From assembly GCF_030815865.1 (NCBI RefSeq), contig NZ_JAUSXI010000001.1, positions 3,162,001-3,226,000 of the forward strand: a DNA stretch of 64,000 nucleotides, given 5' to 3'. Below the pieces are notes generated by a model that searched no databases, had not been told where the DNA came from, and saw only the letters and a list, made by a program, of their open reading frames with translations. A program made the translations under genes and the position numbers. Positions 1 through 7,330 of this stretch are shown one piece after another (position 1 is the stretch's first letter; every line of letters starts with the position of its first letter). This DNA comes from Arthrobacter globiformis (lineage in GTDB: Bacteria; Actinomycetota; Actinomycetes; Actinomycetales; Micrococcaceae).

Positions 1-12
1 TGGCCGCGGGGG

Positions 13-1194
13 CTAGGCGGCACCGTGCCCGGCAGCCACTTCCTCGCCGGCCTTCACCGGTCCCGGCGGAGTTCCCTCGCCGAAGGGGCTTCCTCCCAAG
101 GACTCCCTCCCATGGGCGGCCAGCCACCCGGTCAGGTCCGGGCCCCCGGGGACGATCTGCGTGGGATTGATGTCCTCGTGCACTATGTAGTAGTGCTGTT
201 TGATCTGCAGGAAGTCGACGGTGTCCCCGAAGCCGGGTGTCTGGAACAGGTCCCGGGCATAGGCCCATAGCGCCGGCATTTCGCTGAGCTTGTTCCGGTT
301 GCACTTGAAGTGGCCGTGGTAGACGGCATCGAAGCGCGCCAGCGTGGTGAAGAGCCGGACGTCCGCCTCGGTGATGGAGTCGCCCACCAGGTATCTCTGG
401 CCGGTGAGTCGTTCCTCGAGCCAGTCCATCGCGTTCCACAGCCGGGTGTGGGCAGCATCGTAGGCTTCCTGCGACCCGGCGAAGCCGCACCTGTACACAC
501 CGTTGTTGACCTCGGTGAAGACGCGCTTGCTGATGCTGTCGATTTCCCCGCGCAGGTGCTCCGGGTACAGCTGCGGCGCACCCGTGCGGTGGAACTCGGT
601 CCATTCCGTGGAGAAGTCCAGCGTGATCTGGGGGTAGTTGTTGGTCACGACGGCGCCGCTGGCGGTGTCCACCAAAGCAGGAACCGTGATGCCGCGGGGG
701 TAGTCCGGGAAACGGCGGAAGTAGGCTTCCTGCAGCCGCTCGATGCCCAGCACGGGGTCCTTGCCGTCGGCGTCCAGGTCAAAGCTCCAGGACCGGGCAT
801 CGTGGGTGGGGCCGGGCTGGCCGAGGCTGATGACGTCCTCGAGCCCCAGGAGCCTGCGGACGATGACGGTGCGGTTGGCCCACGGGCACGCCCGCGCGGC
901 AATTAGCCGGTAGCGCCCCGGTTCCACGGGCCAGCCCGGTTCACCGTTCGGCCCTGGCGTGCCGTCCCGGGTGATGCGGTCCTCGATGTAGTTGGTGTCC
1001 CGGTTGAATTCGCCGCCGGTGACGTACGCACCCTTGGTGCTGTGTTGATCGCCACTGTGTTGATCCGCGCCGTGTTGATCCGCGCCCTGTTGTTCTGTGC
1101 TGCGGGGCTCCGCCGCGTGCAGTTCCCGACTGCGCGGTTCCCCTGCGTGGCGTCCCCTGCCGTGTGCTTCGACTGTGTTGGTCTTCTCACTCAT
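13..1194 (-). CDS. Xi-class glutathione S-transferase / glutathionyl-hydroquinone reductase-like protein
   Basis: This 393-residue protein has the CPWANR active-site motif (Cys103) of xi-class GSTs, which reduce glutathionyl-quinone conjugates. The motif is followed by an all-helical C-terminal GST domain. Actinobacteria usually use mycothiol, so the natural thiol here may be mycothiol (inference; mshC is also in this window). The conserved part begins near residue 55 (GAYVTGGEFNRDTNYIEDR). Residues 11-53 are a low-complexity, His/Gln/Asp-rich stretch with a GADQH-type 5-residue repeat, encoded by 15-bp DNA repeats. The ATG is preceded by TAGTCT six bases upstream, a leaderless arrangement. 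Family assignment is firm; the substrate is unknown. Confidence 0.88.
   Translation of the reverse strand: MSEKTNTVEAHGRGRHAGEPRSRELHAAEPRSTEQQGADQHGADQHSGDQHSTKGAYVTGGEFNRDTNYIEDRITRDGTPGPNGEPGWPVEPGRYRLIAARACPWANRTVIVRRLLGLEDVISLGQPGPTHDARSWSFDLDADGKDPVLGIERLQEAYFRRFPDYPRGITVPALVDTASGAVVTNNYPQITLDFSTEWTEFHRTGAPQLYPEHLRGEIDSISKRVFTEVNNGVYRCGFAGSQEAYDAAHTRLWNAMDWLEERLTGQRYLVGDSITEADVRLFTTLARFDAVYHGHFKCNRNKLSEMPALWAYARDLFQTPGFGDTVDFLQIKQHYYIVHEDINPTQIVPGGPDLTGWLAAHGRESLGGSPFGEGTPPGPVKAGEEVAAGHGAA
1041..1100. repeat. Four tandem 15-bp repeats inside the GST N-terminus
   Basis: Units at 1041, 1056, 1071 and 1086 share the core TGTTGATC-type sequence. On the minus strand they encode the repeated residues ADQH. 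The 15-bp period keeps the reading frame, so copy-number change would lengthen or shorten the protein without breaking it. Confidence 0.8.
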
Positions 1195-1200
1195 GGCTCC

Positions 1201-1206
1201 AGACTA
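1201..1206 (-). promoter_or_regulatory. -10 element of the GST gene (leaderless)
   Basis: TAGTCT on the minus strand lies exactly six bases before the ATG, so transcription should start at or next to the start codon. Confidence 0.5.
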
Positions 1207-1968
1207 TGTTGCCGCCCCAAAGACCCGCGACATGGGCTGCCAGGCGACCAGCCAGCAGGCTGCCACCACCAGGGAGAACAGGGCGATCCAGACGCCGGAG
1301 GGCACTGCAGTGGCGCGGTAGAGGATGTAGGCGTCGGAGGACCGCAACTGGTCGCGGCGGCGGAGGTGGACATTGGTCAGCTTGAGCAGGTCCCGGACGG
1401 CGGCAACGAGAAGGGCGACGCCCAGGATGATGGCCGCGTGGCCGGTGAACGCGGCGGGCACATTGATGATCATGGCCGCCACCGCCACCACCGCCCCAAG
1501 GAGGATGAGCACGCCGGCGGCATTGCGGATGAAGATCAGCGACGCCAGCAGGATCATCAGTCCGGCAGACATGGCGGCCGGGCCCCAGCCGCTGAAGCCC
1601 GCCCATACCAGCGCGGCGCCGGTCAGGCCGGGAACGGGATAGCCCCAGAACCCTGACCACACAGCGGCGGCGCGCCCCCGGGTATAGGACGTGGTGGTGC
1701 CGCCGTGATTCAGCTGCAGCCGGATGCCTCCCAGCCGCTGGCCACTGGTCAGGGCAGCAAAGGCGTGCCCCAGTTCATGGGTCACCGTGGCGAGCAGGCC
1801 GAAATATCGCCATGTCGCGCGGGGAACGGACAGCACCGCCGCGATGAGCACGACCGCCAGGAGCTCGGTGACGGAGACCGCGGGAACGGCGGTCTGGGTG
1901 AATCCGGCTGCCACCCGGTCCCACCATTGTTCGGGCAGGGACGGGCCGGGGACTTGGACATAAACCAT
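1204..1968 (-). CDS. M50-type membrane metallopeptidase-like protein
   Basis: This is a 254-residue membrane protein with a zincin motif HELGH (His64, Glu65, His68) next to a hydrophobic segment. Glycine-rich and hydrophobic segments through the rest suggest five or six membrane spans. This matches the M50B-like family of actinobacterial intramembrane metalloproteases, which typically sit in the cytoplasmic membrane. The internal ATG at 1968 is chosen because TAGCCT lies eight bases before it; a TTG three codons upstream would extend it slightly. It ends just before the GST promoter and reads in the same direction. No partner protein is suggested by the neighbours and the substrate is unknown. 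Confidence 0.8.
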   Translation of the reverse strand: MVYVQVPGPSLPEQWWDRVAAGFTQTAVPAVSVTELLAVVLIAAVLSVPRATWRYFGLLATVTHELGHAFAALTSGQRLGGIRLQLNHGGTTTSYTRGRAAAVWSGFWGYPVPGLTGAALVWAGFSGWGPAAMSAGLMILLASLIFIRNAAGVLILLGAVVAVAAMIINVPAAFTGHAAIILGVALLVAAVRDLLKLTNVHLRRRDQLRSSDAYILYRATAVPSGVWIALFSLVVAACWLVAWQPMSRVFGAAT

Positions 1969-2008
1969 AGGAATCAAGGCTACAGGGGCAATGCCTTTCG
2001 GGCCCTGC

Positions 2009-2167
2009 TCATAGCCCGGGCAGCGTGGGCGGGTCCTCCATCAGCGATGAGGCGTCGTCAGGGACCACCAGATGCAGCATGCTTTCCACGGGGGCTTCGC
2101 CCATCGCGACAAGGAGCTCACTGATTGACATCTGCCCGGCAAGTTCACCGGGATGTTCCTCTTCCAT
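2009..2167 (-). CDS. Small acidic hypothetical protein (52 aa)
   Basis: I do not recognise this protein. It begins MEEEHPGELAGQ, is acidic, and has a short hydrophobic stretch (MLHLVV). The start at 2167 is chosen because TATGTT lies six bases upstream, the same leaderless spacing seen at many genes here. Codon use is plausible for the genome but the ORF is short, so it may be spurious. It lies upstream of and collinear with the M50 protease gene. Confidence 0.45.
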   Translation of the reverse strand: MEEEHPGELAGQMSISELLVAMGEAPVESMLHLVVPDDASSLMEDPPTLPGL

Positions 2168-2173
2168 ATATAG

Positions 2174-2179
2174 AACATA
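2174..2179 (-). promoter_or_regulatory. -10 element of the 52-aa ORF (leaderless)
   Basis: TATGTT on the minus strand stands six bases before the ATG at 2167. Confidence 0.35.
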
Positions 2180-2358
2180 TGTGCGACTGCCGCAGGCAGC
2201 GGCGAAGGACACGCGGCAACACCTGATCCTGGGCGCCACCGGCCCTCTGTAGTGCGGGTCTGTGCGCGGTGGGGGTCCTTGGGCATTGCTGCGTCCTAGG
2301 CGCTACAGGCCAGCGGGTCCACGATTGAGGTACACACCGATCCCGAGAGAAGGAAATC

Positions 2359-2823
2359 ATGGCCACGCTGAAGGAACGGCTGCACGGGGACGTCGTTGCA
2401 CATCTGAAGGAGCACAACAAGGTGGCCCTGGGCACCGTGCGCAGCGTCCTGGGCGAGATCGAAACTCGGGAGAAGTCCGGCAAAACGCCCGTGGAGCTGG
2501 ACGACGCGCAGGTGACGGCACTGCTGCAAAAGGAAGCGGCGAAACGGCGCGACACGGCACGCATCTACACCGAAGCGGGTGAATCGGAGCGGGCAGCGGC
2601 GGAAGTCGCCGAAGCGGAGGTCATTGAGGCATACCTGCCGAAGGCCCTCGCTGCCGCCGAGGTGGAGGGCATCGTCGATGAAGTCATCGAGGGTTTGCGG
2701 GCGGAGGGCACGGAACTGTCCGTGCGGCACATGGGCGCAGTGATGAAGCCGGTGACGGCCCGGGTTGCAGGCCGCTTCGACGGCAAGGCCGTCAGCGACA
2801 TCGTCCGCCAGCGGCTGACCTGA
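2359..2823 (+). CDS. GatB/YqeY domain-containing protein
   Basis: This 154-residue protein matches YqeY-type proteins over its full length: an N-terminal helical part (ATLKERLHGDVVAHLKEHNK) and a C-terminal part (YLPKALAAAEVEGIVDEVIEG) resembling the tRNA-binding tail of GatB. Members are stand-alone relatives of amidotransferase subunit B and their exact role is unclear. The start is well supported by a purine-rich ribosome-binding site (GAGAAGGAAA) before ATG 2359. It is monocistronic here. Confidence 0.9.
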   Translation: MATLKERLHGDVVAHLKEHNKVALGTVRSVLGEIETREKSGKTPVELDDAQVTALLQKEAAKRRDTARIYTEAGESERAAAEVAEAEVIEAYLPKALAAAEVEGIVDEVIEGLRAEGTELSVRHMGAVMKPVTARVAGRFDGKAVSDIVRQRLT

Positions 2824-2860
2824 GCAGGTTGGGCGGGGCGACCTCCAAGGCGGTCGAAAG

Positions 2861-2911
2861 TGAACGGCAGTCGACACTGAACGGCAATCGACACTGAACG
2901 GCAATCGACAC
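2861..2911. repeat. Three tandem 17-bp repeats
   Basis: The unit TGAACGGCAATCGACAC occurs at 2878 and 2895, with a one-base variant at 2861. The array lies in the 137-bp gap between the YqeY-like gene and the next small ORF. No protein is encoded here. Confidence 0.85.
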
Positions 2912-2963
2912 TGCCCGGTTATGGGAGGACGATGAAAGTACACCAACTGTTAGGAGGTCGGTG

Positions 2964-3161
2964 ATGTGCTATTCATCGTGTGAGGGATGGCGGAATTACA
3001 GGAAGGAAGCGGCCAAGGAGGCCGAGGGACGTCCGGAAGCAAGGCCGGCCGAGACCCCCGAACCCCAGGTGCAGGCAGAGGAAAGCAGGATGTGGGCCTA
3101 CCTCGCCCGGCTTGAGGAAACCGCTGACCGTGAGCCTGACCGCATCCGCGAGAACGCATAA
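2964..3161 (+). CDS. Small hypothetical protein (65 aa) with N-terminal cysteines
   Basis: The product begins MCYSSCEGWRNYRKEAAKE and continues as a charged, Glu/Arg/Pro-rich helix-like chain. No family is recognised. ATG 2964 is chosen over GTG 2961 because a near-perfect AGGAGG ribosome-binding site lies 7 bases before it. A strong terminator follows directly. Good translation signals plus a dedicated terminator argue that it is real. The Cys-x3-Cys at the extreme N-terminus could bind metal or be redox active (inference only). Confidence 0.65.
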   Translation: MCYSSCEGWRNYRKEAAKEAEGRPEARPAETPEPQVQAEESRMWAYLARLEETADREPDRIRENA

Positions 3162-3167
3162 GCACAG

Positions 3168-3205
3168 CAAAGAAAGGCCCCGCCGCTGCGGGGCCTTTCT
3201 TTTTG
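3168..3205. terminator. Bidirectional intrinsic terminator
   Basis: A perfect 13-bp stem (AGAAAGGCCCCGC paired with GCGGGGCCTTTCT) with a 4-nt loop, followed by a T-run on the plus strand and flanked by A-rich sequence for the minus strand. It separates the convergent 65-aa gene and glycerate kinase gene. Confidence 0.93.
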
Positions 3206-3246
3206 CTCGCGGCCATTCTTCAGGAGGGCGGATGGCAAGGGCTTTG

Positions 3247-4407
3247 CTACCGGAGTCCCGCTGCTATGTCCTGTCCGATCCGGTGCAGCAGTGCGGCGGA
3301 CAGCCCGGGGTCGCTGGCGGAGTCCCGGTCCGTGTACTCCGCCAGCGTGTACACCCGGTTCAACGACATCTCGGCCCAGCGCTCCCTCGGGAGCAGTGAT
3401 CTGCCAGCCACCGCGATGATCGGGCGGCCGCCCGAGCGGCGGGCGACGGCGGCAGGAAGCTTGCCTGCCAGGGTCTGTTCGTCGATGCTCCCCTCGCCAG
3501 TGATGACGACGTCGCAGTTGTCCTTGCGGGCGTCGAAGTCCAGCAGGTCCAGGAAGTAATCGGCACCTGACACCTGCCTTGCCCCCAGCAGCAGGCAGGC
3601 GTAGCCGAGTCCTCCGGCGCTTCCTGCCCCTGCGTGCCCTGCCAGGGCCGCGGCCTGGGGGATGCCTGCCTCTGACAGCTTGCCCACGAGGTGCGCCAGG
3701 CCGTCATCGAGGGCCGCAATCTCTGTGGACCCGGCGCCTTTCTGCGGTCCGAAGACTGCAGGAGCGCCCTGGGGTCCGAGCAGCGGGTTGTGGACATCGC
3801 TGGCCATGATCAGTTCCGTGCCGGCGAGTTCCGGGAAGTGGGTTCGCTGGATGGCGTGGATCTGGCCCAGGGTCCTGCCGTTGCCGTCCAGCTGCCGTCC
3901 GTGGGCGTCGAGGAAGCGGTAGCCCAGGGCCGTGAGCATTCCCATGCCGCCGTCGGTGCTGGCGCTTCCGCCGAGTGCCAGCACGATCCTGGCGGGCTTG
4001 AGGCTGAGGGCAAGCAGGACGGCTTCCCCGAAACCTCGGCTGGAGGCGTTCAGCGGTTTCAGCTGTCCCTCCGGCAGGAGTGCCAGTCCGCAGGTGTTGG
4101 CAACCTCGACCACGGCCGTGGATCCGTCGAACGCGACGGCCGCCTGGACAGGCTGGCCGGTGGGCCCGGCAACAGTGCAGCTTCGGCGCGCGAAGCCGGA
4201 GGTGACGGCGGCATCGACGCTACCGTCGCCGCCGTCGGCCAGTGGAAGCAGTTCACACTGGACCGCTCCGGCGATGCCGGACACATCAGCTGCGGAGCGG
4301 AGCCCCGCGGCCACGGCATCAGCCACCTCAGCCGCGGTGAGGCTGCCTTTGAACTTGTCAGGTGCGATCAGGGCCCGGACGGGCCTTGGGGCAGTCGCGG
4401 TAGGCAT
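3247..4407 (-). CDS. garK: Glycerate 2-kinase (GarK/GlxK family)
   Basis: The protein has 386 residues, normal for the family, and should phosphorylate D-glycerate to 2-phosphoglycerate in the cytoplasm. Visible family motifs are APDKFKGSLTA at the N-terminus, GGSASTDGGMG in the middle and GEGSIDEQTLAGK near the C-terminus. Its ATG abuts the dctA stop codon (TAGATG), so the two are translationally coupled. It is the last gene of the ttuC-dctA-garK operon. This fits tartrate breakdown, where the dehydrogenase can release D-glycerate that the kinase feeds into lower glycolysis (pathway inferred from context). The terminator at 3168-3205 ends the operon. Confidence 0.92.
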   Translation of the reverse strand: MPTATAPRPVRALIAPDKFKGSLTAAEVADAVAAGLRSAADVSGIAGAVQCELLPLADGGDGSVDAAVTSGFARRSCTVAGPTGQPVQAAVAFDGSTAVVEVANTCGLALLPEGQLKPLNASSRGFGEAVLLALSLKPARIVLALGGSASTDGGMGMLTALGYRFLDAHGRQLDGNGRTLGQIHAIQRTHFPELAGTELIMASDVHNPLLGPQGAPAVFGPQKGAGSTEIAALDDGLAHLVGKLSEAGIPQAAALAGHAGAGSAGGLGYACLLLGARQVSGADYFLDLLDFDARKDNCDVVITGEGSIDEQTLAGKLPAAVARRSGGRPIIAVAGRSLLPRERWAEMSLNRVYTLAEYTDRDSASDPGLSAALLHRIGQDIAAGLR

Positions 4408-5874
4408 CTATGCGGATTCCGAGTAGGCCGGGCTGCGGTCAGGTGCGGTACCGGCGGTGGGGTGCCGGGCATCCCCGTGCTTGGGGTCGTGGTGGCCGTA
4501 TTCGGTCAGGTCGTCGTCGGTGTCAGTCACGTCGTCGAGATGCACGGGATCCTCTGCGGGCATCGGCTCGACAGTTTCACCAGCGAAGACGCGGCGTGCG
4601 CGGTCTGCGTCGAGGGTCCGGTCCCACCAGGCGATGAAGAGCGTGGCCACGGCGTTGCCGGTGAAGTTCACGATGGCCCGGCATTCGGACATGAACTTGT
4701 CGATGCCGAAGATGAGCATGATGCCGGCGGCCGGGATGGTGCCGATGGTGGTCAGGGTTGCGGTGAGGGCGATGAAGCCGCCGCCTGCGACACCGGCCGC
4801 GCCCTTGGAGGTGAGCAGCATGACGGCGAGCAGGCCCAGCTGCTGGCCGATGGTCAGGTCGGTGTTGGTGGCCTGGGCGATGTAGAGGGCTGCCAGGGAG
4901 AGGTAGATGGCGGCACCGTCGAGGTTGAAGCTGTAGCCGGTGGGCACAACGAGTCCAACGGTTTCCTTCTTCACACCGGCGTGCTCCAGCTTGCGCATCA
5001 GGCCAGGGAGGGCCGGTTCCGCCGTGGAGGTGCCCAGGATGAGCATGTATTCCTCTTTGAGGTGCCGCATCATCGTGAAGATGTTCAGCTTCAGGAATGC
5101 CATGACGGAGCCGAGGACCACCACGATGAACAGGATCGAAGTGACGTAGAAGAGCGCAATCAGCCCGCCCATGCTGGTGAGCGAGGAGACGCCGTACTTG
5201 CCGACAGCGAACGCCATGGCGCCGAATGCGCCGAGCGGGGCGGCCTTCATGATGAAGCTCAGGATCTTGAACATCACCCCGGTCAGGCGCTGCACACCGT
5301 CCAGGACAGGGGCGCCTACCTTGCCCATGGCGTTCAGGGCGATGCCGAAGACGACGGCGATGAAGATGATCTGCAGGATGTCGCCCTCGACGAAGGGCCC
5401 GACGATGCTGTTGGGGATGATGTGGGTGAGGAACTGCCACCATTCCTGGTGGGCGCCGGCGTCGATCAGTTTCGCCGCGGAATCGGACGTCTTGATGGTG
5501 CTGGCGTCGGCGTTGACGCCGTCGCCCAAGCGGAAGACGTTGATGGCGACCAGGCCGAAGACCATGGCGCAGATGGTGCCGATCTGGAAGTAGGTCAGGG
5601 CCTTCAAGCCTGTCATGCCGACCTTTTTCAGGTCGGCGACGCTGGCGATGCCGCCGACAATCGTGAGGAACACAATCGGCCCGATGAGCATCTTCATGGA
5701 ATTCACGAAGGTGGTGCCGATGGGTTCCATGGCGATGCCCGTCGACGGCGCGAGCCAGCCAACGAGGATGCCGATGAGAATGGCGGTCAATACCCAGAAG
5801 TACAGTTGCTTGTACCAGCGGGTCTTTGGTGCCGGCGTCACGGTGGCGTTGCCGGCGTTGGTGATGTGGTCCAT
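4408..5874 (-). CDS. dctA: C4-dicarboxylate:cation symporter, DctA type
   Basis: This 488-residue dicarboxylate/amino acid:cation symporter has the family fingerprints: a serine/threonine-rich re-entrant loop (GTSTAEPALP), NLDGAAIY, and TSKGAAGVAGGGF in the second hairpin region. About eight membrane spans plus two hairpins are expected. The last 60 residues are acidic and His-rich (EDPVHLDDVTDTDDD), a cytoplasmic tail not needed for transport. The start follows a GAGGTAGGA ribosome-binding site. Context suggests uptake of tartrate or malate for the neighbouring dehydrogenase; the exact substrate cannot be read from sequence. Confidence 0.9.
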   Translation of the reverse strand: MDHITNAGNATVTPAPKTRWYKQLYFWVLTAILIGILVGWLAPSTGIAMEPIGTTFVNSMKMLIGPIVFLTIVGGIASVADLKKVGMTGLKALTYFQIGTICAMVFGLVAINVFRLGDGVNADASTIKTSDSAAKLIDAGAHQEWWQFLTHIIPNSIVGPFVEGDILQIIFIAVVFGIALNAMGKVGAPVLDGVQRLTGVMFKILSFIMKAAPLGAFGAMAFAVGKYGVSSLTSMGGLIALFYVTSILFIVVVLGSVMAFLKLNIFTMMRHLKEEYMLILGTSTAEPALPGLMRKLEHAGVKKETVGLVVPTGYSFNLDGAAIYLSLAALYIAQATNTDLTIGQQLGLLAVMLLTSKGAAGVAGGGFIALTATLTTIGTIPAAGIMLIFGIDKFMSECRAIVNFTGNAVATLFIAWWDRTLDADRARRVFAGETVEPMPAEDPVHLDDVTDTDDDLTEYGHHDPKHGDARHPTAGTAPDRSPAYSESA

Positions 5875-5924
5875 GATTCCTACCTCATTGTGGAATATCG
5901 CTGGAGACGGTCTTGGGTTGGGCT

Positions 5925-6092
5925 AAGCGGCGTCCCGAGGGCCCCGACGCGCGCTTGCGCGCGTTGGGACGGGACCTCCGCGCGTCCGACGGCGGCGGGC
6001 AGGCCGCCGTCGGACGCTTAATAAGTGCGGCACAAGCGGCGTCCCGAGGGTCCAGACCCGAGCTTGCGAGCGTTGGGGCGGGACCTCCGCGC
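5925..6092. repeat. Two direct repeats flanking a hairpin between ttuC and dctA
   Basis: A unit of about 58 bp occurs at 5925-5982 and again at 6034-6092, nearly identical apart from a few substitutions. Both contain AAGCGGCGTCCCGAGGG and GGACCTCCGCGC. Between them lies a perfect 13-bp inverted repeat (GTCCGACGGCGGC at 5984-5996, complement at 6003-6015) with a 6-nt loop. The second copy runs into the ttuC stop codon. It looks like an interspersed intergenic element and may modulate dctA expression within the operon. Confidence 0.8.
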
Positions 6093-7189
6093 TAGACGGC
6101 GGCCAGGGTGTGGGTGAGGGCCTTGATGATGGCCTCGGTGACGTCGTCGGTGCTGGCGTCGCCCCCGACGTCGCGGGTCAGGTGGCCGGAACCCGTGGCC
6201 TGCTCGATGGCAGCCTCCACGCGGCGGGCCTCCTCGTGCAGGCCGAAGTGGTCCAGCATGAGCGCGGCGCTGGCGATCGCACCGATCGGGTTGCTGATGC
6301 CCTTGCCGGCGATGTCCGGGGCGGAACCGTGGACCGGTTCGAACATGGACGGGAAGCGGCGTTCCGGGTTCAGGTTGGCGCTGGCGGCCAGGCCCAGGCT
6401 ACCGGCCAGTGCCGACCCCAGGTCGGACAGGATGTCGGCATTGAGGTTGGATGCGACAACCACAGAGAGGTCCTCGGGCTTGAGGATGAACTTGGCGCTC
6501 ATAGCGTCCACCAGGACGCTCTCAGTCTGTACGTCCGGGTAGTCCAGAGCGACGCGGTTGAAGACTTCGTCCCAAAGGACCATGCCGTACTGCTGGGCGT
6601 TGGACTTGGTGACGGAGGAAACCTTCTTCACCGTGCGGGTGCGGGCCAGGTCGAAGGCGAAGCGCATGATGCGTTCGCAGCCCTTCTCGGTGAACAGTGC
6701 GGTCTGCAGGGCGACTTCGTTGCCGGGGCCGCGGCCGCTTAGGTTCCGGCCGCCGAGGCCCGCGTACTCGCCTTCGCTGTTCTCGCGGACAACAATCCAG
6801 TCGAGTTCGGTGGTGTCGGCCTTGCGGAGCGGGGACTGGACGCCGGGGAGGAACTTCACGGGGCGGATGTTGGCCCACTGGTCAAAGTTTTGGGTGATGT
6901 TCAGGCGCAGGCCCCACAGGCTGATGTGGTCCGGGACGTTTTCCCAGCCGACCGCGCCGAAGTAGATGGCGTCGAAGTCCTTAAGGGCCTCCAGGCCGTT
7001 GGGGTCCATCATCTGGCCGGTCTTTTCGTAGTAACCGCAGCCCCAGGGGAACTCGGTCCAGTTGAAGGCGAACTTGCCGCCGGAGTTCTCTGCCAGGGCG
7101 TCCAGGACACGGCGGCCGGCGGAGACAACCTCTTTGCCGACGCCGTCTGCGGGGATTGAAGCGATGCTGAATTTCTGGGTGGCGCTCAT
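6092..7189 (-). CDS. ttuC: Tartrate dehydrogenase / D-malate dehydrogenase (TtuC/DmlA family)
   Basis: This 365-residue enzyme belongs to the isocitrate/isopropylmalate dehydrogenase superfamily. It is of the tartrate dehydrogenase/decarboxylase subgroup, as judged by WTEFPWGCGYYEKTG, AIYFGAVGWENVPDHISLWGLRL and LDWIVVRENSEGEYAG. The C-terminus carries GISNPIGAIASAALMLDHFG. Members oxidise tartrate or D-malate with NAD+ and a divalent metal. The ATG at 7189 is chosen over an upstream in-frame start because GAGGAGGT lies 8 bases before it. The glycerate kinase in the same operon favours tartrate; D-malate remains possible because E. coli pairs dmlA with a LysR gene. Confidence 0.88.
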   Translation of the reverse strand: MSATQKFSIASIPADGVGKEVVSAGRRVLDALAENSGGKFAFNWTEFPWGCGYYEKTGQMMDPNGLEALKDFDAIYFGAVGWENVPDHISLWGLRLNITQNFDQWANIRPVKFLPGVQSPLRKADTTELDWIVVRENSEGEYAGLGGRNLSGRGPGNEVALQTALFTEKGCERIMRFAFDLARTRTVKKVSSVTKSNAQQYGMVLWDEVFNRVALDYPDVQTESVLVDAMSAKFILKPEDLSVVVASNLNADILSDLGSALAGSLGLAASANLNPERRFPSMFEPVHGSAPDIAGKGISNPIGAIASAALMLDHFGLHEEARRVEAAIEQATGSGHLTRDVGGDASTDDVTEAIIKALTHTLAAV

Positions 7190-7313
7190 GTGCCTACCTC
7201 CTCGTTGAGTTTGTTGGCAGCGTGGTCCTGCTAGCGGGGTCACACTGTTTTCTTCCTCTTCAAGTAGACGGCCCGGCGGCTATGCGCGTCCAAGACTTAG
7301 TTTCGATACGGCA

Positions 7314-7330
7314 GATAGGTTCTGCCTATC
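7314..7330. promoter_or_regulatory. Candidate LysR operator upstream of ttuC
   Basis: GATAG-N7-CTATC is a palindrome with the LysR-family T-N11-A core. It overlaps the stop codon of the LysR gene and lies about 125 bp upstream of the ttuC start. The same palindrome recurs upstream of the LysR gene itself. Confidence 0.65.

Noticed and set aside
3691..6021. 776-codon open frame on the plus strand across garK and dctA
   Set aside because: It is antisense to two well-supported genes and has low-complexity Gly/Asp/Glu/His composition typical of reverse-complement frames in high-GC DNA.
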